Positions 18,250-26,865 of a DNA stretch of 64,000 bases are shown one piece after another. Both the position numbers and the translations under genes were made by a program. The DNA comes from Chryseobacterium cheonjiense (GTDB lineage Bacteria > Bacteroidota > Bacteroidia > Flavobacteriales > Weeksellaceae), in contig NZ_JABBGF010000001.1 in the NCBI RefSeq assembly GCF_012927265.1, forward strand, positions 1,734,502 to 1,798,501, given 5' to 3'. Numbering within the stretch: the first letter of the stretch is position 1; every line of letters starts with the position of its first letter. The notes beneath the pieces are model-generated. The model was not told where the DNA came from. It saw nothing but the letters and a program-made list of their open reading frames with translations, and made no database searches.

Positions 18250-19264
18250 AATTTTCTATGACTTCTTTTTCTTTTTCTTCCTCATCATCATCTCCGTATA
18301 ATGTTTCTACGACATCCGATGTAATTCCGATTTCATTAAGATATTTCGAAAAAACTTCGGTTTGCCCGTGTGTAACGTGTACAAGTTCAGCTTCTGTTGC
18401 TTTTATAGCCTGCAAAAGTCCTTTCCAGTCGGCGTGATCACTCATTGCAAAGCCTGCATCCGCACTCCGCCATCTCCTGGCTCCGCGCACCTGCATCCAA
18501 CCGGAGCATATTGCTGTTGCCGCATTCGGAATTTTCTTGATAACATTGGAGTCTAATAGAGCAGGCGGAACAATGACGATTTCATCTTGAAGATGTTTTA
18601 CACTTTCCCTGAAATCCGGAATTTCATAATCCGGAAGATCAATTCCTACTGTTTCAAAAGCTTCATTTAGTTTTCCTATAGAATAGTGAACATGAATTTT
18701 CCCAAGTCCTTCCACCGCTTTCATAATTCTTTGTGCTTTCCCTAAAGAATACCCGATAAATACTGAAGTTTTCTGATTTTCTTTGTTTCTGAGAACCCAA
18801 CTCTGAAGTTTTTTATTGAGGTCATCCACTTCCAGCCAGTTGTAAATGGGGAGTCCAAAAGTGCTTTCCGTGACAAATTCATTGCAACGTACGAGTTCAA
18901 AAGGAGTACTTAATCCGTCATCCTGTACTTTATAATCTCCGGAAACCACGCTTACATATCCTTTATATTCCAGCCTTATTTGTGCCGAACCGATAATATG
19001 ACCGGCAGGATGCAGCGATACTTTTACGCCGTTGATGTTTATGACTTCACCATATCCTACGCTCTGGCATTCAATATCTTCACTGATTCTTTTATATAAA
19101 ATTGGTTTTGTAAAATGATGGCAAAGATATTTTTTCATTCCCCAACGGGCATGATCGGCGTGTCCGTGGGTAATGACAGCCATATCGACCGGCCGCCAAG
19201 GATCAATGTAAAATTTTCCCTGGGGGCAATAGATACCTTTGTTTGTAAATGTAATTAATTTCAA
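18248..19264 (-). CDS. Ligase-associated DNA damage response exonuclease (MBL fold)
   Basis: 338 residues of metallo-beta-lactamase/beta-CASP type. The metal-binding motif HGHADH (33-38) is followed by a histidine in HPAGHIIGSAQI, an aspartate in SGDYK, and the late histidine-containing segments MSDHADW and HVTHGQTE. Members of this family are 3' exonucleases or nucleases encoded with an ATP-dependent ligase and an Lhr-like helicase. It is first of the three minus-strand genes and ends inside the palindromic element. The C-terminus is a very acidic tail (DDDEEEKEKE). Confidence 0.92.
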   Translation of the reverse strand: MKLITFTNKGIYCPQGKFYIDPWRPVDMAVITHGHADHARWGMKKYLCHHFTKPILYKRISEDIECQSVGYGEVININGVKVSLHPAGHIIGSAQIRLEYKGYVSVVSGDYKVQDDGLSTPFELVRCNEFVTESTFGLPIYNWLEVDDLNKKLQSWVLRNKENQKTSVFIGYSLGKAQRIMKAVEGLGKIHVHYSIGKLNEAFETVGIDLPDYEIPDFRESVKHLQDEIVIVPPALLDSNVIKKIPNAATAICSGWMQVRGARRWRSADAGFAMSDHADWKGLLQAIKATEAELVHVTHGQTEVFSKYLNEIGITSDVVETLYGDDDEEEKEKEVIEN

Positions 19265-19317
19265 TGGGTAAAGATTTAAAATTCTATATTCAAAAATTCA
19301 ACCAAAAACAGAATGTT

Positions 19318-20814
19318 TTACTTATTATCTCCATTAAGGATGCTTTTTACATTCTCTGAAAGAATTTCAACCGATTTTTCCATTTCATTACATGTAAAAT
19401 TTCCGAAACCCAGACGCATCGCCGTACGATTTCTGTCTTGATAGAGTAAGGTTTTAGGTATAAACAGGTTATTCTGTGAACATTTTTTTGAAAGCTTCAT
19501 AAGATTTACCGGAGTTTTCCATTCTGCCCAGAAAGCGAGTCCGCCGGAAGGTATTTTAAAATCGATGTATTCATTCAGGTGCTGTTCGAGTAAAGAAGCA
19601 AAATGATCTCTCCGTTCTTTATAGATTTTCAGGGATTTTTTCAGGTAACGGCTGATTTCTCCTTCCGCAATCATTTCGCCAAGAACATGTTCCATCAAAA
19701 TATCACCCTGCCTGTCGATAATACCAAGATATTTTCTCATTTCAGCCATAAGATTTTCAGGAGCTACAATAAATCCCGTACGAAATCCCGGAGCCAATAA
19801 TTTCCCAAAAGATCCAATGTAAATCACCATGCCTTTTGTATCAGCGCTTGCTAAAGGCAGAATAGGGCTTTTATCATAATGGAAATCATAGTCGTAATCG
19901 TCTTCAAGAATAATAAAACCGTACTCCTGTGAAAGGTTTAAAAGTTCCAGTCTTCTTTTTGCACTCAGCGTTACCGTAGTAGGATAGTGGTGGTGAGGAG
20001 TGAGATACAGCATTCTGATTTTTTGCTTTTTACAGATTTTCCGTACTTCTTCCACGCTGATGCCTTCTTCATCAATCGAAACAGTACGGATATTAACTCC
20101 GGTACGCTGAAAGATCATATTAACGGAAAAATAACTTAGCTCTCCTACCAGTACGATATCGCCCGGAGACAACAAAATTTCCGAAACAATATAGATGCTC
20201 ATTTCCGTGCTTCTTGTAATGAGAAGATTATTTTTTGAAATAGGCAATCCTCTGGACAAGTTTAAATATTCTGATAGATGCTCCTTAAAAAATTCACTGC
20301 CGTCATAATTGTACTGTCCGATTTTGTGAGCTTTTCTCTTTAATATTGAACTGTAAATACCGGAATACTGATCTACCTGCGTAAGCCGTATATCCGGGAT
20401 TCCATCATTAAAAATATACTCGCAGGCAGAATGTTCAAAAGGATTATCGAGAATATTGGAAGTTTTGAAAGAAAATCCAGCTTGTTTAGGATAGTTTTCC
20501 AGATTATTTTGCCCGGAAGTCTGTATTATTGATGCATTTTTTTGTTCATTTCCTATTACAAAAGTTCCTTTATTTGGAAAAATTTCTATCCACCCCTGAG
20601 CCAGAAGCTCTTCATATACAGAAACAATTGTATTGCGGTGAACTTCCAAAAGTATGCTCAGCGTCCTTGTTCCCGGAAGCTTTGTACCAAACGGAAGAAA
20701 ACCGCGCTGAATGGCATTGATCAACTGATTGGAGATTTGCATATAGACAGAAACATTGGAAGATCGGTCTATTGTTATAATACTTTGGTAAGGAATTAAA
20801 ACCGGACTATTCAT
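19318..20814 (-). CDS. MocR/PdxR-type regulator (GntR HTH fused to aminotransferase domain)
   Basis: 498 residues from ATG at 20814; an upstream in-frame TTG at 20838 would run into the direct repeats described below and was rejected. Residues ~20-90 form a GntR winged helix (FGTKLPGTRTLSILLEVHRNT and GWIEIFPNKGTFV). The rest is a fold-type I aminotransferase domain with SFGKLLAPGFRTG, whose Lys should bind PLP. MocR regulators use PLP or a PLP adduct as effector (for example PdxR, GabR). It is divergent from the biotin operon, which encodes two PLP enzymes (BioF, BioA), so it is probably the operon's regulator. That link is an inference from position. Confidence 0.9.
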   Translation of the reverse strand: MNSPVLIPYQSIITIDRSSNVSVYMQISNQLINAIQRGFLPFGTKLPGTRTLSILLEVHRNTIVSVYEELLAQGWIEIFPNKGTFVIGNEQKNASIIQTSGQNNLENYPKQAGFSFKTSNILDNPFEHSACEYIFNDGIPDIRLTQVDQYSGIYSSILKRKAHKIGQYNYDGSEFFKEHLSEYLNLSRGLPISKNNLLITRSTEMSIYIVSEILLSPGDIVLVGELSYFSVNMIFQRTGVNIRTVSIDEEGISVEEVRKICKKQKIRMLYLTPHHHYPTTVTLSAKRRLELLNLSQEYGFIILEDDYDYDFHYDKSPILPLASADTKGMVIYIGSFGKLLAPGFRTGFIVAPENLMAEMRKYLGIIDRQGDILMEHVLGEMIAEGEISRYLKKSLKIYKERRDHFASLLEQHLNEYIDFKIPSGGLAFWAEWKTPVNLMKLSKKCSQNNLFIPKTLLYQDRNRTAMRLGFGNFTCNEMEKSVEILSENVKSILNGDNK

Positions 20815-20826
20815 TATCTTAAAACT

Positions 20827-20854
20827 GGCACTATACAACCATCCGGCAATATAC
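20827..20854. promoter_or_regulatory. Direct repeat GGCA-nn-ATAC: candidate MocR operator
   Basis: Two copies of GGCAnnATAC at 20827-20836 and 20845-20854, 18 bp apart, lie in the 65-bp region between the MocR gene and the first biotin-operon gene. Direct repeats are the usual MocR-family operator layout. A TACTTTTA -7-like element for the operon directly follows the second copy (20855-20862). Confidence 0.45.
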
Positions 20855-20879
20855 TACTTTTAAAGCAAAACTATAAAAA

Positions 20880-21503
20880 ATGACACTTTATAATCTTCTG
20901 GAAAAAATTGTCACTGATGATGAAGTTCACGCCAAATGGCTCAATACATTATCTTATATGGAAAATGCTGGCGCCCGAAAAATTTCGGCATGTGAGCATC
21001 CTTCCGATGTAAATCTTATTCAGCTGAAGCATGCAGCAGAAGAACATCGCCACGCCTATTATCTTAAAAAACAAATTCTTAAGATTAACTCAAATACTTG
21101 TGAAAATTACCAAAGAGAACATTTGCTTGCATCTACTGCTACCAGGCAATACCTTAAAAATCTTGACATAAAAACTTGTAAATATTTACAGAATGAATTT
21201 TCGTTGACTAAGGAACAGTTGAAGTATGCCGCATATCTTTTTGTGACGTATGCAATTGAAGTTCGTGCAGATGAATTATATCCGGTTTATCAGGAAATTC
21301 TTACGAAATATAGCTCAAAGATCATGGTTAAATCCATTATTCTTGAAGAAGAAGGCCATCTGGAAGAAATGATCAGTCAGCTGGATAATTTTTGCGAGCA
21401 ATGGAAAATTCATGCAGAACATATTCTAAAGATAGAAAACGATCTGCACCAGCAATGGATTGACAGCATTTCACAGGAAGTTTTGAAGACAGAACATGTG
21501 TAA
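20880..21503 (+). CDS. Ferritin-like di-iron protein heading the biotin operon
   Basis: 207 residues, mostly helical, with no signal peptide. It carries a complete ferritin-type carboxylate di-iron pattern: Glu28 (helix 1), Glu55-x-x-His58 (helix 2), Glu127 (helix 3) and Glu157-x-x-His160 (helix 4), with the within-pair spacings expected of a four-helix bundle. Proteins with this set include aldehyde deformylating oxygenase, acyl-ACP desaturase and AurF-type oxygenases. Its last 8 bases overlap the bioF start, so translation is coupled. In this position other bacteria may have genes that supply pimeloyl thioester (bioC, bioH/bioG, or the P450 bioI), none of which is present here. An oxidative step toward the biotin precursor is therefore a reasonable inference, but unproven. 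Confidence 0.75.
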   Translation: MTLYNLLEKIVTDDEVHAKWLNTLSYMENAGARKISACEHPSDVNLIQLKHAAEEHRHAYYLKKQILKINSNTCENYQREHLLASTATRQYLKNLDIKTCKYLQNEFSLTKEQLKYAAYLFVTYAIEVRADELYPVYQEILTKYSSKIMVKSIILEEEGHLEEMISQLDNFCEQWKIHAEHILKIENDLHQQWIDSISQEVLKTEHV

Positions 21504-22605
21504 TCATTTTTTACCGTTGGAGGAAGCTTTAGAAAAAAGAAAACAGGCGGGAATCTTAAGAACGTTACGAAGCAGAAAGGAAGGCGTGGATTTTTATTCC
21601 AACAACTATCTTGGATTTGCAAAAAATAAAACTTTCCTGAAACTGCTTTTAAAAACGGTTCAGGAAAACCCTGAATTACTCGAAGGAAGCACCGGTTCAA
21701 GGCTCATTAGCGGAAATACTTCTGTGGTTACAGAAACGGAAGAATTTATTACCAAAGAGCACCAATATGAATCTGCACTTTTGTTTCCTTCCGGATATAA
21801 TGCTAATCTTGCTTTATTTGCTGCACTTCCGAACCGTCATGACACGGTTATTGTGGATGAAAAAATTCACCGTTCGGTACATGATGCCTGTAAAATGTCA
21901 AATGCTAAAAAAATAAAATTCAGGCATAATGACTGCGGACATCTTGAAGATATTCTGAAAAGACAACAGGGTACTGTTTATATTGCGATTGAAAGCCTGT
22001 ATTCCATGGACGGAGATTTTTCTCCTATCTCGGAGATTGCAGATCTTGCCGTAAAATATAACGCCGCTCTTATTGTGGATGAAGCTCATGCTTTCGGGGT
22101 TTTCGGATATGGTCTTGTCGACAGATTTCATCTTCAAAAGAACGTTCTTGCAACAGTCGTGACTTACGGAAAGGCATTAGGAACACACGGAGCCGCCGTG
22201 TTGACGAATGATATGATAAAATCTTACCTCATCAATTTTGCCTCATCTTTCATCTATACCACTGCCGCCCATGATTTCTTATGGATGAGCATTAGAAAAG
22301 GATATGAATTTTTAAATGAAAACAATACAGCACCTGTTCAGCTACAAAAAAATATCAACATTTTCCGAAGAGGTAATATAAAGAGTCCTTCCGACGAAAA
22401 CAGTCCGATACAGGCCATCATAATTCCTGACAATCATCAATTGAAGATGCTGGCAGAAACATTATCTGATAACGGTTTTTTGATCTATCCCATTTTCAGC
22501 CCGACCGTAAAAGAAGGTACCGAGCGACTGAGAATCTGCCTGCACAGCTTTAATACAGAAGAAGAAATCGTCATGCTTACAAAAATTATTAATGAATTTA
22601 TCTGA
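21496..22605 (+). CDS. bioF: 8-amino-7-oxononanoate synthase (BioF)
   Basis: 369 residues, alpha-oxoamine synthase family of fold-type I PLP enzymes. Key features are FYSNNYLGFA near the N-terminus, GSTGSRLISGN (substrate loop), DEAHAFGVFG with Asp195 and His198, and the PLP lysine in VTYGKALGTHGA (Lys226). BioF condenses pimeloyl thioester with L-alanine to give KAPA. It overlaps the upstream di-iron gene by 8 bp and is followed by bioD after 6 bp. Other alpha-oxoamine synthases (Kbl, SPT) look similar; the biotin neighbours settle the call. Confidence 0.92.
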   Translation: MCNHFLPLEEALEKRKQAGILRTLRSRKEGVDFYSNNYLGFAKNKTFLKLLLKTVQENPELLEGSTGSRLISGNTSVVTETEEFITKEHQYESALLFPSGYNANLALFAALPNRHDTVIVDEKIHRSVHDACKMSNAKKIKFRHNDCGHLEDILKRQQGTVYIAIESLYSMDGDFSPISEIADLAVKYNAALIVDEAHAFGVFGYGLVDRFHLQKNVLATVVTYGKALGTHGAAVLTNDMIKSYLINFASSFIYTTAAHDFLWMSIRKGYEFLNENNTAPVQLQKNINIFRRGNIKSPSDENSPIQAIIIPDNHQLKMLAETLSDNGFLIYPIFSPTVKEGTERLRICLHSFNTEEEIVMLTKIINEFI

Positions 22606-22611
22606 AATAAA

Positions 22612-23244
22612 ATGCAACAAGAAGAACTTTCAGTACAGAAATTATTCGTTACCGGAATCGGGACCGAGATAGGAAAAACCGTTTGTTCTGCAATTTTAAC
22701 GAAATTTTTTAATGCAGAATACTGGAAACCCATACAATCCGGAGATCTTGATTTTTCCGACAGCATGAAAATAAAGAGCTGGACCGGTGAAAATACAATT
22801 TGCCATCCCGAAACATACCGTCTGAAGTTGGCGGCGTCACCTCATCAATCGGCAAGAGAAGAGGGGATTACTATTGATTTGAACAATTTTAAGCTTCCTG
22901 AAACACACAATAATGTAATTGTAGAAGGAGCAGGAGGCCTCATGGTTCCATTAAATGATGAAGATGTAATGATAGACCTTATTCAAAAACTTAATATTCC
23001 CGTTGCATTGGTGGTCAAAAATTATTTAGGATGCATCAATCATACACTATTATCGCTTATGGCCTTAGAGCAAAGAAAAATCAAATTAAAATACATCATG
23101 CTGAACGGAGATTTTCCAGCGGATACTGAAAGAATCATCCTTAAAAACACCCAACCTGAAACTGCTGTCATTAGAATTCCTCATTTAGATGAAATAACAA
23201 CTGAAAATATAGAAACTGCTGCAAAACAATTAGAAAAGATATGA
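22612..23244 (+). CDS. bioD: Dethiobiotin synthetase (BioD)
   Basis: 210 residues. The N-terminal P-loop is [10 protein letters not shown] (Lys22), followed by WKPIQSG, and [10 protein letters not shown] is the second conserved loop. BioD makes the ureido ring of dethiobiotin from DAPA, CO2 and ATP in the cytoplasm. It lies 6 bp after bioF and overlaps bioB by 4 bp (ATGA), so the genes are translationally coupled. Confidence 0.95.
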   Translation: MQQEELSVQKLFVTGIGTEIGKTVCSAILTKFFNAEYWKPIQSGDLDFSDSMKIKSWTGENTICHPETYRLKLAASPHQSAREEGITIDLNNFKLPETHNNVIVEGAGGLMVPLNDEDVMIDLIQKLNIPVALVVKNYLGCINHTLLSLMALEQRKIKLKYIMLNGDFPADTERIILKNTQPETAVIRIPHLDEITTENIETAAKQLEKI

Positions 23245-24224
23245 AAGAAAACACAACGTTACGAAATGACTGGACCCGGGAAGAGATCGAACAGATCTAC
23301 AATCTTCCACTTCTTGAGCTTATCTACAAAGCTGCTACCGTACACCGCGAATGGCATAATCCCGAAGAAGTTCAGATGTCTACTTTACTTTCCATAAAAA
23401 CAGGAGGGTGTCCGGAAGACTGTTCTTACTGTGGTCAGGCAGCCAGATATCACACCGATATCAAAGTTCAGGCATTGCTGCCTACGGAAAAGGTTATTGA
23501 ACACGCCAAAAAAGCAAAAGAAGGAGGCTCTTCGAGATTCTGTATGGCCGCGGCGTGGAGAGAAGTTCGCAATAACCGGGACTTTGACCGTGTCATTGAT
23601 ATGGTAAAAGGCGTTAACGAACTGGGAATGGAAGTATGCTGCACACTGGGAATGCTTACCGAAGAACAGGCAATTCGTCTGCAGGAAGCAGGTTTGTATG
23701 CCTATAACCACAATCTTGACACTTCAGAACAATATTACGAAGAAATTATTTCAACCAGAACATTCGACAACAGAATCAATACGATCAATAATGTAAGAAA
23801 AGCCGGAATTACGGTATGTTCAGGGGGAATTATCGGATTGGGAGAAACACACGGCGACAGGATCTCCATGCTTTTAACCTTAGCAACAATGCCTAAGCAT
23901 CCGGAATCAGTTCCCATCAATGCATTGGCAAGAGTGAAGGGTACACCACTCGAAAATAATGAGAAAACGGATACATGGGAAATGGTAAGGATGATTGCTA
24001 CAGCGAGAATTATTATGCCTTCATCAATGGTTCGCCTCAGTGCAGGAAGAATTGAAATGACTGATTTTGAACAGGGCTGGTGTTTTATGGCAGGAGCAAA
24101 TTCCATTTTTACCGGAGAAAGAGAGACCCTTCTTGTCACCCCGAATCCGGGAGTCTCTGAAGATATGCAGCTTCTGAAAACATTAGGATTAAAGCCTATG
24201 GTGAAAGAGAAAACAATGTGTTAA
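23241..24224 (+). CDS. bioB: Biotin synthase (BioB)
   Basis: 327 residues, radical SAM enzyme. The CxxxCxxC cluster motif is [12 protein letters not shown] with Cys57, Cys61 and Cys64. The second [2Fe-2S] cluster ligands are visible as cysteines in [18 protein letters not shown] and GITVCSGG, with the arginine in SAGRIEM. BioB inserts sulfur into dethiobiotin. It overlaps bioD by 4 bp and is followed by bioA after 44 bp. Confidence 0.97.
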   Translation: MKENTTLRNDWTREEIEQIYNLPLLELIYKAATVHREWHNPEEVQMSTLLSIKTGGCPEDCSYCGQAARYHTDIKVQALLPTEKVIEHAKKAKEGGSSRFCMAAAWREVRNNRDFDRVIDMVKGVNELGMEVCCTLGMLTEEQAIRLQEAGLYAYNHNLDTSEQYYEEIISTRTFDNRINTINNVRKAGITVCSGGIIGLGETHGDRISMLLTLATMPKHPESVPINALARVKGTPLENNEKTDTWEMVRMIATARIIMPSSMVRLSAGRIEMTDFEQGWCFMAGANSIFTGERETLLVTPNPGVSEDMQLLKTLGLKPMVKEKTMC

Positions 24225-24268
24225 AATAAATGGTGAATGGTCATTTGTTAATTTTTTAAATTGGATTT

Positions 24269-25534
24269 ATGAATTTATCTGAACGCGATAAAGCCGTCAA
24301 CTGGCATCCTTATACCCAGATGAAGACGGCCGATGATATTATTCCGATTGTGAGAGGAAAAGGTATCTATCTTTTTGATGATCAAGGCAAACAGTATATT
24401 GATGCAGTTTCTTCATGGTGGGTTACTCTTCATGGTCATGCCCATCCTTATATTGCAGAAAGAGTTTCCGAGCAGCTCCATACTTTGGAGCAGGTTATTT
24501 TTGCAGGGTTTACCCACGAACCTGCCATACAGCTTTCGGAAAACCTGCTGAACATTCTGCCGGAAAACCAGAAGAAGGTTTTTTATTCTGATAACGGATC
24601 CACTGCTGTAGAAGTAGCTTTAAAAATGGCCATTCAGTATGCCTACAATGAGAACCATAAAAAAACGAAAATCCTCGCTTTAAAGAATGCTTACCATGGA
24701 GACACTTTCGGAGCCATGTCCGTAAGCGGAAGAAGTGTATGGACACAGCCCTTCAGCGAAATGCTTTTTGAAGTTGTTTTTATTGATGCTCCGACTACAG
24801 AAAACCTTGACAGCTTAAAAAAATTCATTAAAAATATTTCCGGGGAAATCGCGTGTTTCATTTACGAACCTCTTATCCAGGGCGCTGCAGGAATGCTGAT
24901 GCATAAGGCAGAAGATCTTTCGGAATTAATGAAATTCTGCAGAGAACAAAAAATTCTGATGATCCAGGATGAGGTGTTTACCGGTTTTGGAAGAACAGGA
25001 AAACTATTTGCTGCCAATCATCTTTCTGAACAGCCGGATATGATGTGTTTTTCTAAGGGACTTACCGGAGGCACAATGCCGATGGGTATTACCAGCTGTT
25101 CTCAGGAAATTTTTAATGCTTTTTTATCTGATGACCAATACAAAACATTGTTTCACGGACACTCTTTCACGGCAAATCCGCTGGCCTGCACAGCAGCTCT
25201 GGCAAGTATGGAGCTTTTACTGAAAGAAGAAACCCGGCAGCATATTGAGCATATTGTAACAAAACATTCCGAATTTTCAGAAATATTAAGACAGCACCCA
25301 AAAGTTGAAAATATAAGGCAGACCGGTACAATCCTGGCATGGGAAATTATAAGTGGTCAGCAAACCTCCTATTTTAATGATATTGGTAAACTGTTGTATA
25401 AAGAATTTTTGAAAAGGGGAGTGCTTCTTCGTCCGTTGGGAAATATCATGTATCTGGTTCCGCCTTACTGCATTACAGGAGATGAGCTGGATCTTATTTA
25501 TCATCATATTATAAAAGTTCTGGATGATTTTTAA
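24269..25534 (+). CDS. bioA: Adenosylmethionine-8-amino-7-oxononanoate aminotransferase (BioA)
   Basis: 421 residues, class III aminotransferase. The WHPYTQM start and SSWWVTLHGHAHP are BioA hallmarks. Other features are SDNGSTAVEVALKMA, DEVFTGFGRTG with Asp234, and the PLP lysine in CFSKGLTGG (Lys263). It converts KAPA to DAPA using SAM as amino donor. It is last in the biotin operon. No clear terminator separates it from the following DUF421 gene, 62 bp downstream; only an imperfect inverted repeat is seen around 25540-25590. Confidence 0.96.
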   Translation: MNLSERDKAVNWHPYTQMKTADDIIPIVRGKGIYLFDDQGKQYIDAVSSWWVTLHGHAHPYIAERVSEQLHTLEQVIFAGFTHEPAIQLSENLLNILPENQKKVFYSDNGSTAVEVALKMAIQYAYNENHKKTKILALKNAYHGDTFGAMSVSGRSVWTQPFSEMLFEVVFIDAPTTENLDSLKKFIKNISGEIACFIYEPLIQGAAGMLMHKAEDLSELMKFCREQKILMIQDEVFTGFGRTGKLFAANHLSEQPDMMCFSKGLTGGTMPMGITSCSQEIFNAFLSDDQYKTLFHGHSFTANPLACTAALASMELLLKEETRQHIEHIVTKHSEFSEILRQHPKVENIRQTGTILAWEIISGQQTSYFNDIGKLLYKEFLKRGVLLRPLGNIMYLVPPYCITGDELDLIYHHIIKVLDDF

Positions 25535-25596
25535 AACCTTTAAATTCAGCATATACTCTTGGCTCATTATTTGAATTTTAAGAGCAAATATTTAAT

Positions 25597-26304
25597 ATGC
25601 TATCTGTATTTCTTTTACAATTTGACTTGAAAGAACTTCTTCTGGGACAGGAAGAATGGTCGTTTCTCTTGGAGATTGCGCTCAGGACCATTATTATGTT
25701 TGTGACGATTATTATCGGCCTGCGGGTTTTGGGGAAAAGAGGGGTAAAACAGCTTTCTCTTTTTGAGCTGGTTGTTATTATTGGTCTGGGGTCTGCGGCA
25801 GGCGATCCGATGTTTTACAGAGAAGTAGGTATTGTTTCTTCAATTCTTGTTTTTGTACTGATTATTTTAATGTACACTCTGGTTACTTATCTTATAGGAA
25901 AGAGCAAGAAATTTGAGACCCTTTTGGAAGGTAAATCAATATGCCTCATTGAAAACGGAGAATTTTCCATTGAGAACTTTAAAAAAGAAAACCTTGGAAG
26001 TGATGAGTTTTTTGCTGAATTAAGGCTGAAAGGCATTTCTCATCTGGGACAGATTGACCAGGCTATTGAAGAGGTTTCCGGTGAAATAAGCGTTTTTTAT
26101 TTTGAGGATGAAAAAGTGAAATACGGTCTTCCAATTATGCCCGATTCTTTATGCAATCCTTTAACGTTTATAAATGATGGCGGATATTACTCATGCATAT
26201 TTTGCGGACATACGGAGGAAAAAAATCCGGGAGTCGCAGGCAAATGCCAGAAGTGTAAAAAGGAAAAATGGATCCCGGCCAGCAACAGAAAGCGTATTAC
26301 ATAA
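25597..26304 (+). CDS. DUF421/YetF-type membrane protein with C-terminal zinc ribbon
   Basis: 235 residues. Three transmembrane helices (about 22-110) are followed by the cytoplasmic DUF421 region (KSICLIENGEFSIENFKKEN, then DEFFAELRLKGISHLGQID), as in Bacillus YetF-like proteins. The last ~45 residues add something not part of the usual family: YSCIFCGHTE and GKCQKCKKEKW, two CxxC pairs 18 residues apart, which look like a rubredoxin or zinc ribbon. DUF421 proteins are of uncertain function and have been linked to spore or stress physiology in Firmicutes. It is co-directional with bioA, but a role in biotin metabolism is not suggested by its sequence. Confidence 0.85.
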   Translation: MLSVFLLQFDLKELLLGQEEWSFLLEIALRTIIMFVTIIIGLRVLGKRGVKQLSLFELVVIIGLGSAAGDPMFYREVGIVSSILVFVLIILMYTLVTYLIGKSKKFETLLEGKSICLIENGEFSIENFKKENLGSDEFFAELRLKGISHLGQIDQAIEEVSGEISVFYFEDEKVKYGLPIMPDSLCNPLTFINDGGYYSCIFCGHTEEKNPGVAGKCQKCKKEKWIPASNRKRIT

Positions 26305-26308
26305 AAAA

Positions 26309-26336
26309 AAGGCCCCTAACGGAGCCTAAAAAAACA
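26309..26336 (+). terminator. Probable terminator after the DUF421 gene
   Basis: AGGCCCC and GGAGCCT form a 7-bp stem with one mismatch and a TAAC loop. Flanking A-runs suggest that it may also act on minus-strand transcripts. Confidence 0.45.
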
Positions 26337-26446
26337 CAAATGATGAAAAAAAATTATTTCGATTCACAAATATAGTAAAAATTTGTATAAGTCAAAACTT
26401 AATTCAACTTATTTTATAAAATCTAAACCCCGCTAAAAACTTTATT

Positions 26447-26596
26447 TTACCCTGCATTCAACCTCTGTGATGTGGTACAAAAGCCAGTTGCAAGCAGAGC
26501 TAAAACCCCTACAGCAAAAATTTTCGCTGTATTTTTTATTCCTTCTCCAATTATTAAATTCTTTTTCGGAACCTGAAGAGATGCTGTTGTTTTCAT
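26447..26596 (-). CDS. Small membrane protein, 49 residues
   Basis: An open frame of 49 codons starts with ATG at 26596. The peptide has a basic/polar N-terminus (VPKKNLIIGEGIKN) and one hydrophobic segment (IFAVGVLALLATGFC) that looks like a transmembrane helix or an uncleaved signal, then a short polar tail. A TAACTTTA element lies just upstream on the minus strand. It sits alone in a 560-bp gap between the DUF421 gene and the ferritin-like genes. I do not recognise the family. It could be an unreported small membrane protein or a chance ORF. Confidence 0.45.
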   Translation of the reverse strand: MKTTASLQVPKKNLIIGEGIKNTAKIFAVGVLALLATGFCTTSQRLNAG

Positions 26597-26707
26597 ATAT
26601 TAAAGTTACAAAATAAATCATATAATATCAGGAACATATCTAATAAAAATTAGGTTAACAAAATACGTTTATGATTCCGGTCATAAAATAAGCTATGCAA
26701 AGCTTCC

Positions 26708-26789
26708 TATTTTTGAAGCATAGATATACTCTATATTTCAAGTTTTAAAAGGCAAACAAACTTCTCTGCAAAGAGGAGTTTTTTTTTGG
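26708..26789 (+). ncRNA. Candidate short transcript (promoter box plus terminator)
   Basis: An exact TAnnTTTG box (TATTTTTG, 26708-26715) is followed about 45 bp later by a terminator-like hairpin (26758-26780, one mismatch) with a run of nine Ts. No ORF lies between, so a ~65-nt RNA would result. No -33 TTG is seen. Speculative. Confidence 0.25.
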
Positions 26790-26865
26790 AAGTATACATA
26801 AAGATATTAAATAAAAATCCCCTCCCGGAAAGGGAAGGGACTACACCCAATAGTAAGAAATTATT

